This document shows positions 63,279 to 64,000 of a stretch of DNA of 64,000 nucleotides, piece by piece (within the stretch, counting starts at the first letter, position 1; every line of letters starts with the position of its first letter). Below the pieces are notes generated by a model that worked only from the letters and a program-made list of their open reading frames with translations, was not told the origin of the DNA and did not search any database. This DNA comes from Atopsyche davidsoni (taxonomy: Eukaryota; Arthropoda; Insecta; Trichoptera; Hydrobiosidae), in NCBI GenBank assembly GCA_022113835.1, contig JAILWY010000018.1, positions 12,315,501 to 12,379,500 on the forward strand. Reading direction: 5' to 3'. The translations under genes were made by a program, and so were the position numbers.

Positions 63279-64000
63279 GATGAGTAAATTTGATAAAAAA
63301 AACTGCCAGGGAGTAACTATTTTTAGGTGTATATTATTATTGATAAACATATTTGAGCTAGATGGAAAACTTTGGTAGTAAAGTTATGCTTATTTTATCC
63401 ACAATTTCGATTAATAAAACCTTTTCTGTAATACGATATTCGAATAAAGGCAATAATGCAAATATTTTGTTTTATTTATAGCACAAGATACTTTGGGTCG
63501 TTGTTTACTTATCTGAATTTCCAATAGAACTCTTTGTTTTATGAGAGAGAGAAAATAAACAAATAAAAGAAAAATATTGAAACAAATCACCTGAAGTAAA
63601 AAGTAAACTTGTCAATAAAAGGAATCAAATTTATCGTCTCGTAAAAGTATCTCATTGTGTTCTGATATTTAAATGTAAATAAGTTAATTTTAAAAAATCG
63701 ACGAATAATCAGACAAATATAAGCTTTTTCCTGTTTATTGTTTTATAAACAAAAAAACACTCAACAGTAAAATAATTTTGATTTTATTAACTTTAAGAAT
63801 ATCGAATTTTATTGACATATTACGTACAACTTATTATTATTATTGGAAAAATTCGTTTCTTAACTAACATTTAACTTGCATCGATTTTTTTTTTATTTTC
63901 AAATAAAAATAAAAATAATAAAGTTGGAAAGCTTTAAAAAATATATAAAATTGTTAAAAAAAAAAGTAAACTCTCAATTTTATGTTATGATTAAAATATA
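63279..64000. other. AT-rich right edge
   Basis: No gene, RNA or notable repeat seen; downstream flank of the ppk gene. Confidence 0.65.

Noticed and set aside
1..64000. CRISPR array, operon structure, rRNA
   Set aside because: No regularly spaced repeats, no bacterial gene organisation and no rRNA-like segment; the sequence is eukaryotic.

Overview
This window looks like an AT-rich insect genome: mostly intronic or intergenic DNA, with short GC-richer islands, many (TA)n microsatellites, a jockey-type LINE fragment, a hAT-like DNA transposon and one insect-type DEG/ENaC (pickpocket) channel gene. The order cannot be fixed from sequence alone; a holometabolous or hemipteran insect fits.

Layout. 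Positions 1 to about 14.1 kb are AT-rich, with one candidate internal exon (1009-1108), several GC patches and a 238-bp fold-back insertion (7119-7356). At 14.1-17.1 kb lies the best multi-exon model, on the plus strand: a long exon with a uORF-loaded leader (14129-15316), an AT-rich exon with strong splice sites (16705-16812), a 59-nt intron, and a GC-rich exon (16872-17063). All junctions agree in phase. I do not recognise the protein. A 5'-truncated jockey-like reverse transcriptase fragment follows closely after the last exon. A second plus-strand chain begins at a GC-rich promoter-like patch (26860-27280), with first coding exon 27281-27321, then 32414-32491 and 33138-33223, again with matching phases. 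It could be a separate gene or an alternative promoter of the same large gene. From 33.2 to 59.1 kb there is no confident coding exon. That stretch holds GC patches that may be conserved enhancers, one spliced-looking non-coding exon (43701-43756), and two places where a 3' splice site abuts a 5' splice site, as in recursive splicing.

The right end holds a complete 2,200-bp hAT-like element (59175-61374) with a 14-bp terminal inverted repeat, a perfect 8-bp target duplication and a broken transposase-like gene. After it comes an intact single-exon pickpocket channel gene (61619-63109).

The least ordinary signal is a recurring small structure. At four places (16319, 31728, 48070, 53914) two hairpins sit side by side and both carry the same four-base loop (ATAT, CATA, AAAT, ATAG). 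The arrangement is A-L-A'-B-L-B', as if the reverse complements of both flanks had been inserted between two copies of a 4-bp site. No transposon type I can name does this. It suggests a specific break-repair or template-switch mechanism.
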